Below are positions 47,720-58,438 of a stretch of 64,000 nucleotides of DNA, piece after piece. Where the stretch lies: NCBI GenBank assembly GCA_001643675.2, contig LSRY02000051.1, forward strand, positions 250,501-314,500, written 5' to 3'. The notes beneath the pieces were generated by a model. The model worked only from the letters and a program-made list of their open reading frames with translations. It made no database searches and had not been told where the DNA came from. Each line of letters opens with the position of its first letter. Within the stretch, counting starts at the first letter, position 1. The stretch comes from Monocercomonoides exilis (Eukaryota; Preaxostyla; Oxymonadida; Polymastigidae). The translations under genes and the position numbers were made by a program.

Positions 47720-49337
47720 TTGAACGCTGTTTGTCATTATGAAGGATATGTCAAACACAAAAAAGTTCAATGGTGTGCAATTGCAGATGCATATGAATTC
47801 TTGTAAATAATGATCTTTTCAAAATTTCTGAAGAATTATTTGACGAACTTGAAGATTGCAATGATACTGAACAGAAGCAAAAAATTCTTGAAATGAATGA
47901 GTTAATTTCTAATATGAATTGGGAAGAACTCAAATCAATCTTAACAGTTGAACTCTTCAATAGAATATGGGGCAAAATTTTTGCAATTATGAAATAAACT
48001 GAGATTTGTTCCAAACTTTTTCTACAATCATTTCATTATAAATCAACCGTAATTATGCAAATAATTACAGAAAAATTCAAAAATTGAGATAAATGTTTGT
48101 TAGAGAAGAATGGAACAAAATTCATAAAGAAAAATATTTTGTCCCATATTCAAAACGATTGAAGAAAAGAAACTGCCTTTGGAGAATACGATTTCACAAC
48201 TGAAACACATTGGATTTAGCAAAGAATTGAAAGGCATTTGGATTGATAGCTTTAATACATTTTCATTGAGTCAAAAATTTGAAGAGATGATAATTGATGA
48301 AAATAAGAAAAATGATTTTAAAAATGAAAAGCTCCTGATTGATCTTTGCGAATGCTATCTTTTGTTAAACAAAAGATATTCTTCAGAATTGATTTTAATA
48401 TGCGTGCCTTGCCTTTTGAAAGTTGCATTGAAGAAAGAGGAAGATAAAGAAACTCAAAAGGAAGTGGAAATGGCTCTTCTTGCATTGAGCAACGTAAGGA
48501 ACTATGAAGCTTGATTTTATAATTGATTGATTTAATGAATATTCTTTATTTCATTTTCAAACATTTTTCCTCTTTTTGTTTCAGAAACCATCAAAAGAAC
48601 TTTACTTGGATAAAATCAAAGAGATTATCAAGCATCATCAGAAGTGTAACAATCTCACTTGCCTTGCCTATCAATCGGGTTGGAAGTGTTTGATATATAG
48701 AGTTCTTGATGAAAAAAAATTGATGAATAAAATCATGAATGAGCTGCATTTTGTGAAAGAGGTGAAAAGAGAATTGGAAGAGCTGACAAAGTGCGTGAAT
48801 TGGAAGAGAGAAAAAGGTGAAAAAGATGGTGGAGAAATAAACACTTTTGAGAGATGGATTTCTATTATGGAAACTTTTTTTGACGAGTGTCACTTGAAAG
48901 ATGAAAACTTTGTTGTTCTTATCGACTGTATTGTTCAAATATTTAGAGCAACAGAAGATAATTGCAGAGAAATATGCGATCAATGTGTTGAATCATTATG
49001 GATTATGGTGAAAAATAAAGCTGTGAAAATCGAAGATTTATTGAAAAGAGGAGCTGTTGATGTAATTTTGGAGATAATTGTCCAATTTAAAATTTTCAAT
49101 AATACTGTTTTATTAAGTGTGTATTCTTTAAGAAATCTTTGTGAAAAATTGAAGAACATGAGTGAAACAGAAATTGACGAAGTGAAACGAAAAGATATAA
49201 AAAGAAAGATATTTGAAAAAATGGAAGAAAAAGGATACGATGATTGCATTGTCAAATTGCGCTATAAAATTTACTACGAAGAATTTGATGAATTTTTTAT
49301 TATTGATAATTGTGAAGATTATTTTGTTTGTTGTTAA
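47720..49337 (+). pseudogene. Disrupted copy of a lineage-specific Lys/Glu-rich protein family
   Basis: The 3' part is well preserved. An open exon (about 48141-48493), whose first in-frame Met lies well inside it, has IEEKKLPLENTISQLKHIGF and LLIDLCECYLLLNKRYSSEL. A GT-AG intron (48494-48584) leads to a second exon (48585-49337) with KELYLDKIKEIIKHHQKCNN down to NCEDYFVCC. I recall this layout from a large, uncharacterised multicopy family in oxymonads. The 5' part is broken: VQWCAIADAYEFL, then after a frame change NNDLFKISEELFDELEDCND and a run ending at a stop near 47995. About 150 bp with stops separate it from the 3' part, and no splice donor bridges them. Function is unknown; the helical pattern suggests an armadillo-like fold (inference). 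Confidence 0.6.
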
Positions 49338-49996
49338 ACGATATGTATTTTTAAACAACATTAATTTTTCAACAATTGGTTTAATGTTCTTTTGTGTGGA
49401 ACATTTATTGGCCTATTGAAAAATAGAATTTATATATGTGTGTGTGATTCTTTTTGATTTCATATTTTTTCCATTATAATTTTCGAACAGGGCATTTGTC
49501 AGAAAAACTTGGAAATGAATTGTTGATTTTAAATATTGATATGAGACAATTCACAAATATTCTTTTGTGACAAAAGAATGAAGGTTAAGCAATTTCCAAG
49601 CTTGTTATTTATCGATAAAAATTCTGTCATCAGTAACATTAAACTTGGAAACAATTTTCACACAGAAAAAAATTATGTTTTCAAATTAAATCTTTCACAT
49701 ATATAACTCACATGTGATATTTTTGAATAATATTTAAAGCTGAAAACTATTTTTCATTTTTTCATTAAAAATCGAGAGTTTGGGAAGATTTTTTTTTAAG
49801 CTTTCACAACTTTGTTCCACACACCTTTTTTTATTATTTTTGAAATTTAATGGTTTTTCAATATTTTTCACATGATAAAATCAAACTTGTTGTTATATAT
49901 GAGACGAAAATATTTGGTACAAATTGTGAACTTTTTCAAAAAATAACTTAAATGTGTTTGATTATTTTTTTTTTGAACAGATTCTGTTTGAAAAAC
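49338..49996. other. AT-rich stretch, no gene seen
   Basis: AT-rich DNA downstream of the disrupted family copy. No coding signal, tRNA or tandem repeat was found. Confidence 0.5.
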
Positions 49997-50062
49997 GCCG
50001 GACAAGATTGATTTCACAATAACAGCTAAAGGAACAACTCTGACAATTTTCCTCAAAATATA
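49997..50062 (+). repeat. Left arm of 66-bp diverged inverted repeat
   Basis: Begins gccggacaag and matches, in reverse complement with several mismatches, the segment at 50773-50838. Read on the + strand it translates to PDKIDFTITAKGTTLTIFLK. Confidence 0.75.
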
Positions 50063-50574
50063 TGGGACAAAATATTTCACTTCAGGCATTTTTATTGAAA
50101 AGTTATGAATTTTTCATTGACTATTTTATATCAAAATACACAATAAAAATTGGTCCATTTTTTGACATTCGTGAAATGTTGGAAAACTCGATGTTTTGAT
50201 TTCAACTATGCCAGTTTCCGGATTTGAAAATCTAATTTATTTTGAAATCTGAGAAAGAGAAATAAAGTTATGAGTGTTGCAGTTTTTCAATGCTTCGTGC
50301 AAAAAAAGCTTGACAGTCCGTATTTTCCCCCATTTTAGTAATTCTTTTTGAAAAATCACAAAAGTTTAATTTTCAAATAAGTCAAAATATTCAAATTTTG
50401 CTCAAATTTCTGTTTCCATTCACGAATCTTCTTCAGAATGTTTGAAATAGCATTACAAAGATATTGATTCCATGTTTGTGAAGTTTGGTTGATGTTAACA
50501 ATATTTTGAGCAAAATATGAAATTTTTGATTTATATGAAGATTAAACATTTGCGACTTTTTAAAAAGAATTACT

Positions 50575-50650
50575 TATATCTCATAAAAACAAACTCGTTT
50601 GATATACAAAACATTCAAAATAGCTTCATTTGCGCTCAGAAAAAAATCAT
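50575..50650 (+). repeat. Left arm of 76-bp palindrome
   Basis: Reverse-complement match to 50701-50776 with about one mismatch; the 50-bp loop holds a further small hairpin (ggagaaat...gtttctcc). The arms share gcgctcagaaaaaaatcat and its complement. Confidence 0.85.
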
Positions 50651-50700
50651 AATTAAAAACTCGGAGAAATAGGATTTTGAGTTTCTCCTCGATTTTTATA

Positions 50701-50776
50701 ATGATTTTTTTCTGAGCGCAAATGAAGCTATTTTGAATGTTTTGTATATCAAACGAGTTTGTTTTTGTGAGATATA
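50701..50776 (-). repeat. Right arm of 76-bp palindrome
   Basis: Partner of the arm at 50575-50650. It abuts the right arm of the outer 66-bp inverted repeat, so the two palindromes are nested. Confidence 0.85.
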
Positions 50777-50838
50777 TTTTGAGGAAAATTGTCAGAGTTG
50801 TTCCTTTTGCTGTTGTTGTGAAATCCATCTTGTCCGGC
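50773..50838 (-). repeat. Right arm of 66-bp diverged inverted repeat
   Basis: Partner of 49997-50062. On the minus strand it translates to PDKMDFTTTAKGTTLTIFLK, nearly the same peptide as the other arm, which suggests both derive from a once-coding element. Confidence 0.75.
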
Positions 50839-50847
50839 ATTTTGTGC

Positions 50848-51625
50848 GATACACCAATAATTATTCTAATTTTATCAACTTATTTTTCGAAATTGGGAAA
50901 CTAATTATTTAAAATTAATAAAATTTATTATTTTTTGAAAAAAAATTTTTTTGAATTAAGCCTTCTATTGATTGAGTGTCGAAAAGTGATTAAAATATCA
51001 TATTCAGTTAATATTCAAAATGTAGATGAGAAATTGAACCTCTAATTTTATTATTTGTGAATAAACATAAAAATTTCCGATTTTTCAGAAAAAAATCATC
51101 ATCATGGAAATCGGATTATCTTTGAATTATTTCGCCTCACATTGTCAGATTTCACATTATGCAATAATGATATTATATTTTAATTTTAATATATTAAGAG
51201 GATCGATAAAAACAAATGAAAAATTGTGAAAGTGCTTTTATCTATTTATTTAATTGTGACAAATTTATGTTTCATGATCTTGTGTTGACGAAACTAATTT
51301 TATTTTGAAAGGATAATGTGAAATCTGACAATGTGAGGCGAAATAATTCAAAGATAATCCGATTTCCATGATGATGATTTTTTTCTGAAAAATCGGAAAT
51401 TTTTATGTTTATTCACAAATAATAAAATTAGAGGTTCAATTTCTCATCTACATTTTGAATATTAACTGAATATGATATTTTAATCACTTTTCGACACTCA
51501 ATCAATAGAAGGCTTAATTCAAAAAAATTTTTTTTCAAAAAATAATAAATTTTATTAATTTTAAATAATTAGTTTCCCAATTTCGAAAAATAAGTTGATA
51601 AAATTAGAATAATTATTGGTGTATC
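50848..51625. mobile_element. Fold-back element with 313-bp terminal inverted repeats
   Basis: Arms at 50848-51160 and 51313-51625 have the same length and appear identical by eye in reverse complement. They start gatacaccaataattattc and end in its complement. The 152-bp centre (51161-51312) has no coding potential. Length, long arms and lack of a gene fit a non-autonomous DNA transposon (MITE or fold-back type). No clear target-site duplication is visible next to the arms. Confidence 0.75.
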
Positions 51626-51942
51626 TGTATTATCAATTCTTTTTGTTCTATCGAAATATCTTGAAATGAAAATGATAATAAAAAAGCAAAACAATATAAA
51701 AATAAAAAGTTTATAAATAAACAAATTAAAAAACAAACAAATATAATAAAATTAAATAAAACAAAATTAATAAAAAATATTTTTTTATTAAAACTATTTC
51801 ATTCTCACTATTTTTCTATAAAACAGTTTAAATTTGAGTAAAAATTGCAAAGAAACAATATAAAAGTTTCCGCTGTTGTTTTGAAAACTTATCCCATAGG
51901 TGGAATCATTATCTGCAACATAACAAAATAAAACTTTTTATA
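51626..51942. other. AT-rich 5' flank of the TBC gene
   Basis: A-rich sequence between the fold-back element and the TBC start codon, probably promoter and 5' leader. No motif is identified. Confidence 0.5.
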
Positions 51943-54894
51943 ATGAATGGAGAAAAAATTGACAAATTTAAGGATAACTCCATTGAACACATTCATAGCT
52001 TTGAATCATTTTATGGAAATGGCTCCGAAAATACGTCTTCAAACATTGAAACTTTCAAGAATGAAATTAGCTGTATTTCTACTTTCACAATAAAAGGTGT
52101 GCTTTTTTGATGAATTGCATTTTCACCCAAATACTGAACAAAATCAAAATAAAATTCAAATTTGAAAATCATTTTATTATTCTTCTTTCAGATAATATTG
52201 GTTCATTTGTTTGCGTTGATGTTACCCAAGCTCAACAAGATGGATCTTTTTCAGATACTCACAAGTGGCAAGTGAAGGATGAAATTCAGAACAAAGACGA
52301 TTCGCAAACTGAAAAAGGAGACACCGAAAATTCCGAACCTGATTTTTCTCAATCTTCATTTTCTCCATTCATTCTTCCAAAAGGCGTAACAAAAACTGCA
52401 GAAATTTCAAAGACAAAAGAGTGTGAATGTCCTCAACTTGCACAAGCAGAAAATTCACACAGTCAAGAACAAATAAAAAAAATTAGTCCTGATGATGAAC
52501 TTGCTTATGCGACAGCAGCAGCATTATCAGCGCAAATGATCATGGATTCTCCTCCCCCCGTATCTTCTTTGGTAATGTCAACACCTTCGGATTCATTTGT
52601 TCTTCCAGCTTCTTTTTCTGTTACAGACACTTCATCCAATCAACACACTTCATCTTCGTCTTCCTCGCGCTCATCATCCATTTCACATCAATCCTCTACT
52701 CCTTCATTTTCTCGCAGTCACCCTTCGTCGCCCAGTCGAAAGGGAAAAGCTATTTCCTTCTTACCCCAGCGAACAGTATCTGCCACTTCACTTAGCACCT
52801 CACCAATGCCAACCTCAATATCTCCGCACATCACATCCCTTCTTCCCTCACGCATTACAACCGTCTCTTCGCTCAGCACTGCACCTTCATCGACGGGATT
52901 TAGCGTGCTTCCGTCGCATTCAGCGTCGCCTCCGTCGCCTTCAGGATTGATATCAACGCCAGCAAAGACGTCTTCTCCTCGTCTGAAGCCGACATTTACG
53001 CGCTTGGTCTCCTCCCAACACACCTCTCAAACACCACACCGCTCTCAAGTGCTCGACTCCTCCAGCATTTCAACCTGCTCCTCGGTGTTTGAGTCATCAA
53101 CCACGTCATCCTCTTCCTTCCACTTTCCTGGCGACTCGCCTGGTGGCACGCCTGGGCCATCTTCTCCGTTTGCCATGTCCTCTTCAACTGTCATCACGTC
53201 TGCCTTGTCCGTCCCCTCTTCTCTTCCTCCCCGTGGCACATGCTCCTCGCAATCTGTCTCGCGGCTGTACCAACAGCAGCACCTGCAGCAGCTGCAGCAA
53301 AAGGAGCTGGAAAAGCGCGAGGACAAACTGAAGCAGTATCTTTCTTCGTGGAAAAACGAAGTGCTGCCGGCGTTCGACGAGAAGCGAGAACTGGAGAGTG
53401 TCAAGCAAATGTGGCGGTTTGGCGTGCCGTCGGCGATCCGCGGGGTTGTTTGGCGAAAGGCTATTGGAAACAGGCTGAACATTACGTACAAGCTGTATGA
53501 GATGCTGGAGATGCAAAGGAAAGCTACAGTCAAGCTGATGCAGGAAGAGGCAGAGCGGCGAGCGGAAGGAGAGTTGGGTGAATACGAAGCGAAGGAGGAG
53601 GAAGATGAAATGTGCCACTTTGTAAACAAAAGCAATGCAAGAAATGCCGAAGATGAAGCAAATATTAAAGGCAAGAAAGACATGTTAAGAAGCAGCAGCC
53701 AGCAAATGCTTTCATGTGAGCTGAATGAAAGTAAACACAAAAGTAAAGAAGAAGAAGAAGAAGGAAAAGAAAAAGAAGAAGAAGAAATAAAAAGAAGTGA
53801 GTGTTCAAGCTTAAAGAAAGACAGTGCTTTATTGCCAGACAAAGACAAGCCAGCCCAGCCAGCAGAAATCAGACGAAGCAGCACGCAGAGCAGTCTGAAG
53901 AAGAAAGCGCAGCCAGCTGAACTGTCTCCCATGAACGACCTTGTCAAGACGATGACGCACATCCAGCTGGATCTCCCGCGGACGCTGGGGCAGTACAAGA
54001 ACTTCCAGCAGGGCGGGCCCGACCACGAGGCGCTGTGCTCGGTGCTGTTCTGCGTGGCGCGCTATCGGCCGGATGTGGACTATGTGCAAGGGATGTCTTT
54101 TCTGGCGATCATGCTACTGACAAGCATGGATGCCTTTGACGCCTTTGTCTGCCTGGCGAATATGGTCTACCAGCACCACCTGCTCTTCCGCATGTTCTCG
54201 GCGTCGCAGTCAGAGACGGTGGCAGGCGCAGAGGAGGAGCGCAGGAAGCAGCTCGAGAGGGAGAAGCGGATGGGCCACGTGGCGCCGCCGGGGCTGCTGC
54301 GCGTGCCGAGAGACACGAACGGGATTGTGGCGCATCTGAGGCTGTTCTCAGAGGCGATCAAGCTCTGTCTGCCAGAAGTGGACGAGAAACTCCGCGCTCT
54401 CTCGATCGAGGCGGGGCTGTTTGGGGTGGAGTGGTTCATGACGCTGTTTGTGTACACACTCCCGCTGGACACGGCAGCACTCGTGTGGGACAGATACACC
54501 TGCGACGGAGAAATTGCACTTGTACAGGCTGGATTGGGTTTGTTATTATTATTGTTAGTATTATTTTTTATGACTTGTGTTTCATCATTCAAAATGATTG
54601 ACATATTGAAATGATTTATTTATTTATTTAATTATTTTATTTCCATTATTCTATGCTTGGTTTATTAAAATGCACCTTATGCCTTCAGGTGTGCTGAAGT
54701 CTCTGAGTGAAGTTATCCTCAGCAGCGATTTTGAGGTGGCGATGACTGTGTTGCACAGCCCCCAAAAGGGAATCACCGTGACGATGATGGGCGAGCTGAT
54801 GGACTCTGTTCACATGACAAAGAAAAGATGGCTGAAAATTCTGCAGAAATTTGATACGTGCGAAAGAGACACCTGGTTTATGACAACCGGATGA
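51943..54894 (+). CDS. TBC-domain RabGAP, TBC1D12/14-like
   Basis: GTPase-activating protein for a Rab. Three exons (51943-52096, 52192-54537, 54689-54894) give 901 aa. The first half is a Ser/Thr/Pro-rich disordered region. The TBC domain begins FGVPSAIRGVVWRKAIGNRL, continues with the arginine finger in IQLDLPRT (R648) and the glutamine finger in YVQGMSF (Q684), and ends with WDRYTCDGEIALVQAGLG and LKSLSEVILSSDFEVAM. Both catalytic fingers are present, so it should be active. GNRLNITYKLYE and FQQGGPDHEALCSVLF favour the TBC1D12/14 group, known for recycling-endosome and autophagy roles. An acidic, Lys-rich insert of about 130 residues sits inside the domain. Confidence 0.9.
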
Positions 54895-55527
54895 TGGATG
54901 GGTGGGCAATGTGAAATGCGTATGTATTACTTTGTTTTTTTTAACTTTGCACAGTTGGCAATTTCTTTTGGTCCGGAAATTGATTCGGTTGTGATTTTTG
55001 TCATGACACACTTCATTTTGGAGCGATATATTAAGAAAATTTGAAGTTTGATTTCATTCAATTTTTATTTCAATCATTTTTGCGAGTGATTTATACATTT
55101 TTTGTTTAACGATATATTAATAATTATCGCGAGTGACATGCACTTTCTCTATGTCTGTTATATATCTTTCGTTTGATTCTTAATTGTATCAAGAACTTTT
55201 TGTTTTATTTGTCATATTTTATTCCTATTTTATATCATTCAATTCATAATTATGAAAATACATTTAAAGGAACAATAAACTTTTAAAAAATTATTTTTGC
55301 AAAAAATAGCAGAAAAAATTGTTGGTGTTCAAGTCTTGGAATAATTGACTGAGTTGGTTAAAAAAAGTAAGTAAATATGGCTAAGATCAGGCTTTCTTCT
55401 CCCAACTCTTAATCACAAGTATATCGCTTATTCAATTATTTTGCACATTTTCATGAAAATTATTATTATTTTATGCCTTTATCATTTGAAATAACTTCTA
55501 TGTTTTCTTTTGTTTTTTGATTCTGAG
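54895..55527. other. Intergenic, AT-rich
   Basis: 3' flank of the TBC gene and 5' flank of the HECT gene. No coding signal, RNA gene or repeat is seen. Confidence 0.6.
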
Positions 55528-57813
55528 ATGGGATGCGGAGCGTTGTGTACTACACCTGTTATTGACTTCAATAATCAGAATCTAGTAGCCCTTCCTGATT
55601 ACATATATCAGAGTCGATCTATTGAAACACTAGAAGCATCTCACAATTCATTAACAATTATTTCTCCTTTGATAAAAAATTTACAAAATCTTCATACTCT
55701 TAATCTTCATAGAAATTTGATTCTGGTGCTTCCAGCAGAAATTGGAATGCTCACACATTTAAAAAGGTATTTCCTTTAATTTTTATCAGTTTGTAAACAC
55801 TTCATAAAAATTCTTTCTACGAAAAGGCTTGACTTGGGAAAAAATCGATTGACTTCAATTCCAGATTGCTTTTCACATTTAACCGAATTGACATACCTTG
55901 ATCTCAGCGAAAACCAACTGGAATTTTTACCAAAATCCATTAGCGAATGCACTCAGTTGAGAGAGCTTTATTTATCAAAAAATCGTTTAACAGATCTTCC
56001 TGATGAATTTGGAAAATTGAAGAATCTTGACTCTTTGAAATTTAATGGCAATACACATTTAAATTCAACCTTTTCAAGATTTGACGTTCTTGGATCTGAT
56101 TCAGTGAAGTTTCTTGTTCATTTTCTTGAATACAGGGGGACTCATCCTCTATCAAGTCGATTTGCTCGTCGAGTAGATGCACCCCGCCTTTACTTTGCGG
56201 ATCATGGACATCAATCTACATCGTGGATTGATCCAAGATATTTTGAGTATGTGCGAACAATTCCATATGGGCATCGCCAACGTTTCAAAATGGATGGCGA
56301 TCCTTTCATTTCACCTATTAACCAAGCTCATGTTTCTGTATCTGTGACACAAGGTTCACAGCCAAGCTGGATGCGAGAGCCCTTCAAAACAGACATTCCC
56401 TGCGAGAATCCGCAATGCACAGGGCGCAGCTCGATGCATTGCTCCTTCCGCTTTTGCATCCAGTGCTGCACCAGCGACAACTGCATGTACCACATCCGCC
56501 TGAGAGAAGTGCAGCGCCTCAGCGCCACGCGCACAGCAGCGTCTGCACAGAGCTCGTCGTCTTCGTCGTCAACATCGGCAGCGTCCCCAGCGTCGACTGC
56601 TTCAGCGACCTCGTCTGATTCGAGCAACAGCTCCAGCTCATCTGCGAAGACGAGCGACTTTCTTGTGCGTGCTGCGAAGCTGAGGGAAGATCTGCAGCGC
56701 CTCCACCCACCGGAGCCTGAGCGGTGGTCAGAGAAGCCCCGGATGGGGTGCATCGTGCGGAGGGAGATGCTGCTCGAGGACTCGTTCCAGGCGTTCATGA
56801 CCGTCAAGCCAGATGTGCTGAAGCTGCGGCTGAATGTGAAGTACCAGGGTGAAGAAGGGCTCGACTGGGGCGGGCTGTCGCGGGACTGGTTCTGCCGGAT
56901 TATGCCAGAGGTGACCAACCCGAACTACGCGCTGTTCTCCTCCACGGAGCAGAACCCGTACGTCTTCAAGATCAACCCGCTGTCCTCAGTTAACCCCGAC
57001 CATCTGCAGTACTTCCGCTTTGTGGGCAGGATTTTGGGGAAAGCGCTGTTCGACAACTTCACCATCACGGTCTACTTCACCCCGGTGTTCTACAAGAAGC
57101 TGCTGGGGTATCAGTGCTCGATGACAGACCTTGAGATGGAGGACCAGCAGTTCTACCAGTCGCTGCTGTATCTGCAGGAGAACGATGCAGAGGACATGGA
57201 CTTCACATTCACCGTGACAGAGACGGAGTTTGATGTGGTGCGGGAGCTGGAGCTGAAGGAGAACGGGAGCGAGATCGCGGTGACGAACGAGAACAAGGCA
57301 GAGTTCATCCGGCTGATGATCGACCACAAGCTGAACTACAAGACGACCGAGCAGATGAGGGCGATCCGGCGGGGCTTCTACGACATCATCCCGCAGCAGC
57401 AGCTGGCTGGCTTCACTGCTGCTGAGCTGGAGCTGCTGCTGTGCGGCACGTCTGAGATCGACGTGGCTGACTGGAAGGCCAACACAGACTACGCCCACTG
57501 CACATCGGCCACCGAGCAGTGCAAGTGGTTCTGGGAGATAGTCGACTCGATGAGCCAGACGGAGCGGGCGAAGCTGCTGCAGTTTGTGACAGGCACCACA
57601 AAAGTGCCCAGCGGCGGCTTCGCGCGGCTGATCGGGGCGACGGGTCCGAGGAAGTTTACGATCTACCGCTGCCAGAAGACGTGTGAGCATCTACCGACAG
57701 CACACACATGCTTCAACCAGATTGACATTCCGATGTACTCGTCGAAGGAGCAGATGCAGAACAGACTCACAACTGCGCTGATGGAAGGGGCAGAGGGGTT
57801 CTACGAGAGATAA
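55528..57813 (+). CDS. LRR-HECT E3 ubiquitin ligase
   Basis: HECT-type ubiquitin ligase. Two exons (55528-55766 and 55827-57813) give 741 aa. The start MGCGALC could be N-myristoylated and palmitoylated. Residues about 15-180 are leucine-rich repeats (LDLGKNRLTSIPDCFSHLTE, YLDLSENQLEFLPKSI). RLYFADHGHQSTSWIDPR looks like the second half of a WW domain, but the first Trp motif is missing. A Cys-rich patch follows (PCENPQCTGRSSMHCSFRFC then IQCCTSDNC), possibly zinc-binding, then a Ser-rich linker. The HECT domain fills the last 370 residues: LDWGGLSRDWF, FRFVGRILGKALFDN and the catalytic Cys in LPTAHTCFNQIDIP (C708). The HECT domain is closest in style to the NEDD4 group. GC content is visibly higher in the HECT part. 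Confidence 0.92.
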
Positions 57814-58438
57814 AAGGAAAAAAGATTGAATATAACATATCAATCAGTTAGGCTCATTCAAAGAAAAAAAAGAAATGCTAAATAATTCTTGTATATCTCC
57901 TCATCATCTTCAGTAATTTCATTCGTGATTGCTGAGATGCACTCAAGAATTTAATCTTTGATGCATAAAAAAAAATACACGACGTCTCACGTATTTTTTT
58001 TAAAACTATGTCTTCACAATAGATTTCATAGTATTTTTTATTAAGCTGTTCTTTTTCAGAGGTTTTTGTATCTGTCTTTTTTATCTGTTGCTTCTGTGCG
58101 TTGAATGTTGTTTTGACATATTATTGGCACTATTTTTGAGGAACACCTCTGCATCCTATCCATTTCAAGCATTCATTTCACCAACACTTGTGTTGGATCT
58201 ATCCTACTTTATATCGGTTTATTTGGTAAACTTTTTCAAAGCCTATTTTCATCTATTTTTTTCAGTTTAAAACATTTTTTGAAATTTCTTGTGATTCTTT
58301 TTTGATTTGTTAAATAAATTTTTTTCCTTGTTATTATTTACAATATTCTATTATTTTTTCTTTAATATTTTTGAATTCAAGCGAATTATTATTCATTCAT
58401 TGTTTGTCAAAGAAAAATATATATATAAGATCACAACA
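57814..58438. other. Intergenic, AT-rich
   Basis: T-rich sequence between the HECT ligase and calreticulin genes, without recognisable features. Confidence 0.6.

Noticed and set aside
50574-50840. Possible 88-aa gene on the minus strand
   Set aside because: It crosses both arms of the 76-bp palindrome, so much of it is read twice in opposite directions; better seen as a repeat remnant.
53045-53998. Long minus-strand open frame opposite the TBC gene
   Set aside because: The + strand encodes the recognisable TBC domain and both catalytic fingers; the antisense frame reads only low-complexity and random sequence.
56986-57690. Minus-strand open frame opposite the HECT domain
   Set aside because: An effect of GC-rich codons removing stops on the opposite strand; the HECT reading is certain.
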